A stretch of 36,336 nt of DNA, taken from an uncultured Bacteroides sp. GTDB taxonomy: Bacteria; Bacteroidota; Bacteroidia; Bacteroidales; Bacteroidaceae. Positions 36,101-36,336 of this stretch are shown here, one piece after another. Position 1 is the first letter of the stretch, and each line of letters begins with the position of its first letter. A model generated the notes under the pieces. The model was given only the letters and a program-made list of their open reading frames with translations. It had not been told where the DNA came from and made no database searches. A program made the translations under genes and the position numbers. The stretch lies in assembly GCA_900542985.1 (NCBI GenBank), contig UQPQ01000028.1:1-36336 (forward strand), given 5' to 3'.

Positions 36101-36108
36101 CAAAGATA
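36101..36108 (-). promoter_or_regulatory. -7 promoter element of pabB-pabC
   Basis: Minus-strand TATCTTTG fits TAnnTTTG, 33 bp before the pabB ATG. Confidence 0.55.
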
Positions 36109-36288
36109 CAACGATTAAAAGGATATTTTGTTTTTTGTCCTATCTCTCTTACTAAATCCATTTGCCACTTCTCTCATTACACTCCGTTTTTACAAAATAG
36201 ACTTCACCATTTTTCAAATTGACCAAAATACGGTGAAATAGAACACTTTTCCGGAGTAAACAATCTTCTTCTTTCTAAATTTAACCTG

Positions 36289-36326
36289 TTGGCGGAATTA
36301 ATTTAGTGCATACTTAATTCTGCCAA
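36289..36326. other. Inverted repeat at the right edge
   Basis: TTGGCGGAATTAA (36289-36301) and TTAATTCTGCCAA (36314-36326) form a 13-bp stem with one G-U pair and a 12-nt loop. No T-run is visible within the window. Its purpose depends on what lies to the right; the rest of 36109-36336 shows no gene. Confidence 0.4.
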
Positions 36327-36336
36327 TGGGCTTGTC

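Overview
The window reads as a chromosomal segment of a member of the Bacteroidaceae (Bacteroides/Phocaeicola type). The evidence is the protein families (DUF4369 thioredoxin-like lipoprotein, DUF4286, DUF6057-type membrane protein, Hc1-type histone H1-like protein, PorT-type barrel, long LytS/LytTR pair), the moderate-to-low GC content, the lack of Shine-Dalgarno sites, and many starts preceded by the Bacteroidetes -7 element TAnnTTTG. It is mostly core chromosome: no insertion sequences, prophage genes, CRISPR array, rRNA or tRNA were recognised.

Layout. 1-2348: the C-terminus of a MacB/FtsX-type ABC permease, then a LytS-type histidine kinase and its LytTR response regulator. 2349-2721: a gene-free gap holding a strong promoter and a strong terminator about 125 bp apart, a candidate small RNA or attenuated leader. 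2722-3654: a YecH-like metal-binding protein and the ribosome-assembly GTPase EngB. 3655-4732: a decayed antiporter remnant, a small secreted protein and a gap with a hairpin and a 4 x 21-bp repeat. 4733-8046 (minus): ybaK and uvrA. 8126-12324 (plus): an envelope operon of LysM protein, outer-membrane barrel, exonuclease III, diacylglycerol/undecaprenol kinase and PAP2 phosphatase. 12423-19744 (minus): proS; then the glycogen operon DUF2461 - YhcH - glgB - DUF6057; then a 14-repeat MORN protein. 19820-21870 (minus): kdsB and a zinc-less M16 protein. 21945-26753: a short HPPK-like protein (plus) facing a ModF-like ABC ATPase, then pulA, ruvC and DUF4286 (all minus). 26899-31520: an acyl-CoA-ligase-like enzyme (plus), a thioredoxin-like lipoprotein (minus), a 58-residue histone H1-like protein (minus) and a CDF metal exporter (plus). 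31588-36067 (minus): gapA, serS, pabC-like and pabB.

Metabolic themes are alpha-glucan metabolism (glgB and pulA), folate and p-aminobenzoate synthesis (HPPK-like, pabB, pabC), envelope biogenesis (kdsB, DgkA/PAP2, LysM protein, barrel), DNA repair (uvrA, xth, ruvC) and translation (proS, serS, ybaK, engB).

The most notable unexplained signal is a dispersed GC-rich element present three times (4617-4700, 18491-18574, 34344-34427). Each copy is exactly four 21-bp units, lies 30-70 bp past the stop codon of a minus-strand gene, and is open in one shared plus-strand frame that reads as a heptapeptide repeat. The second is the candidate RNA at 2446-2564, with a GNRA-capped hairpin and a 15-bp terminator stem. 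All functional statements come from reading the sequence and remembered family knowledge; no searches were run.
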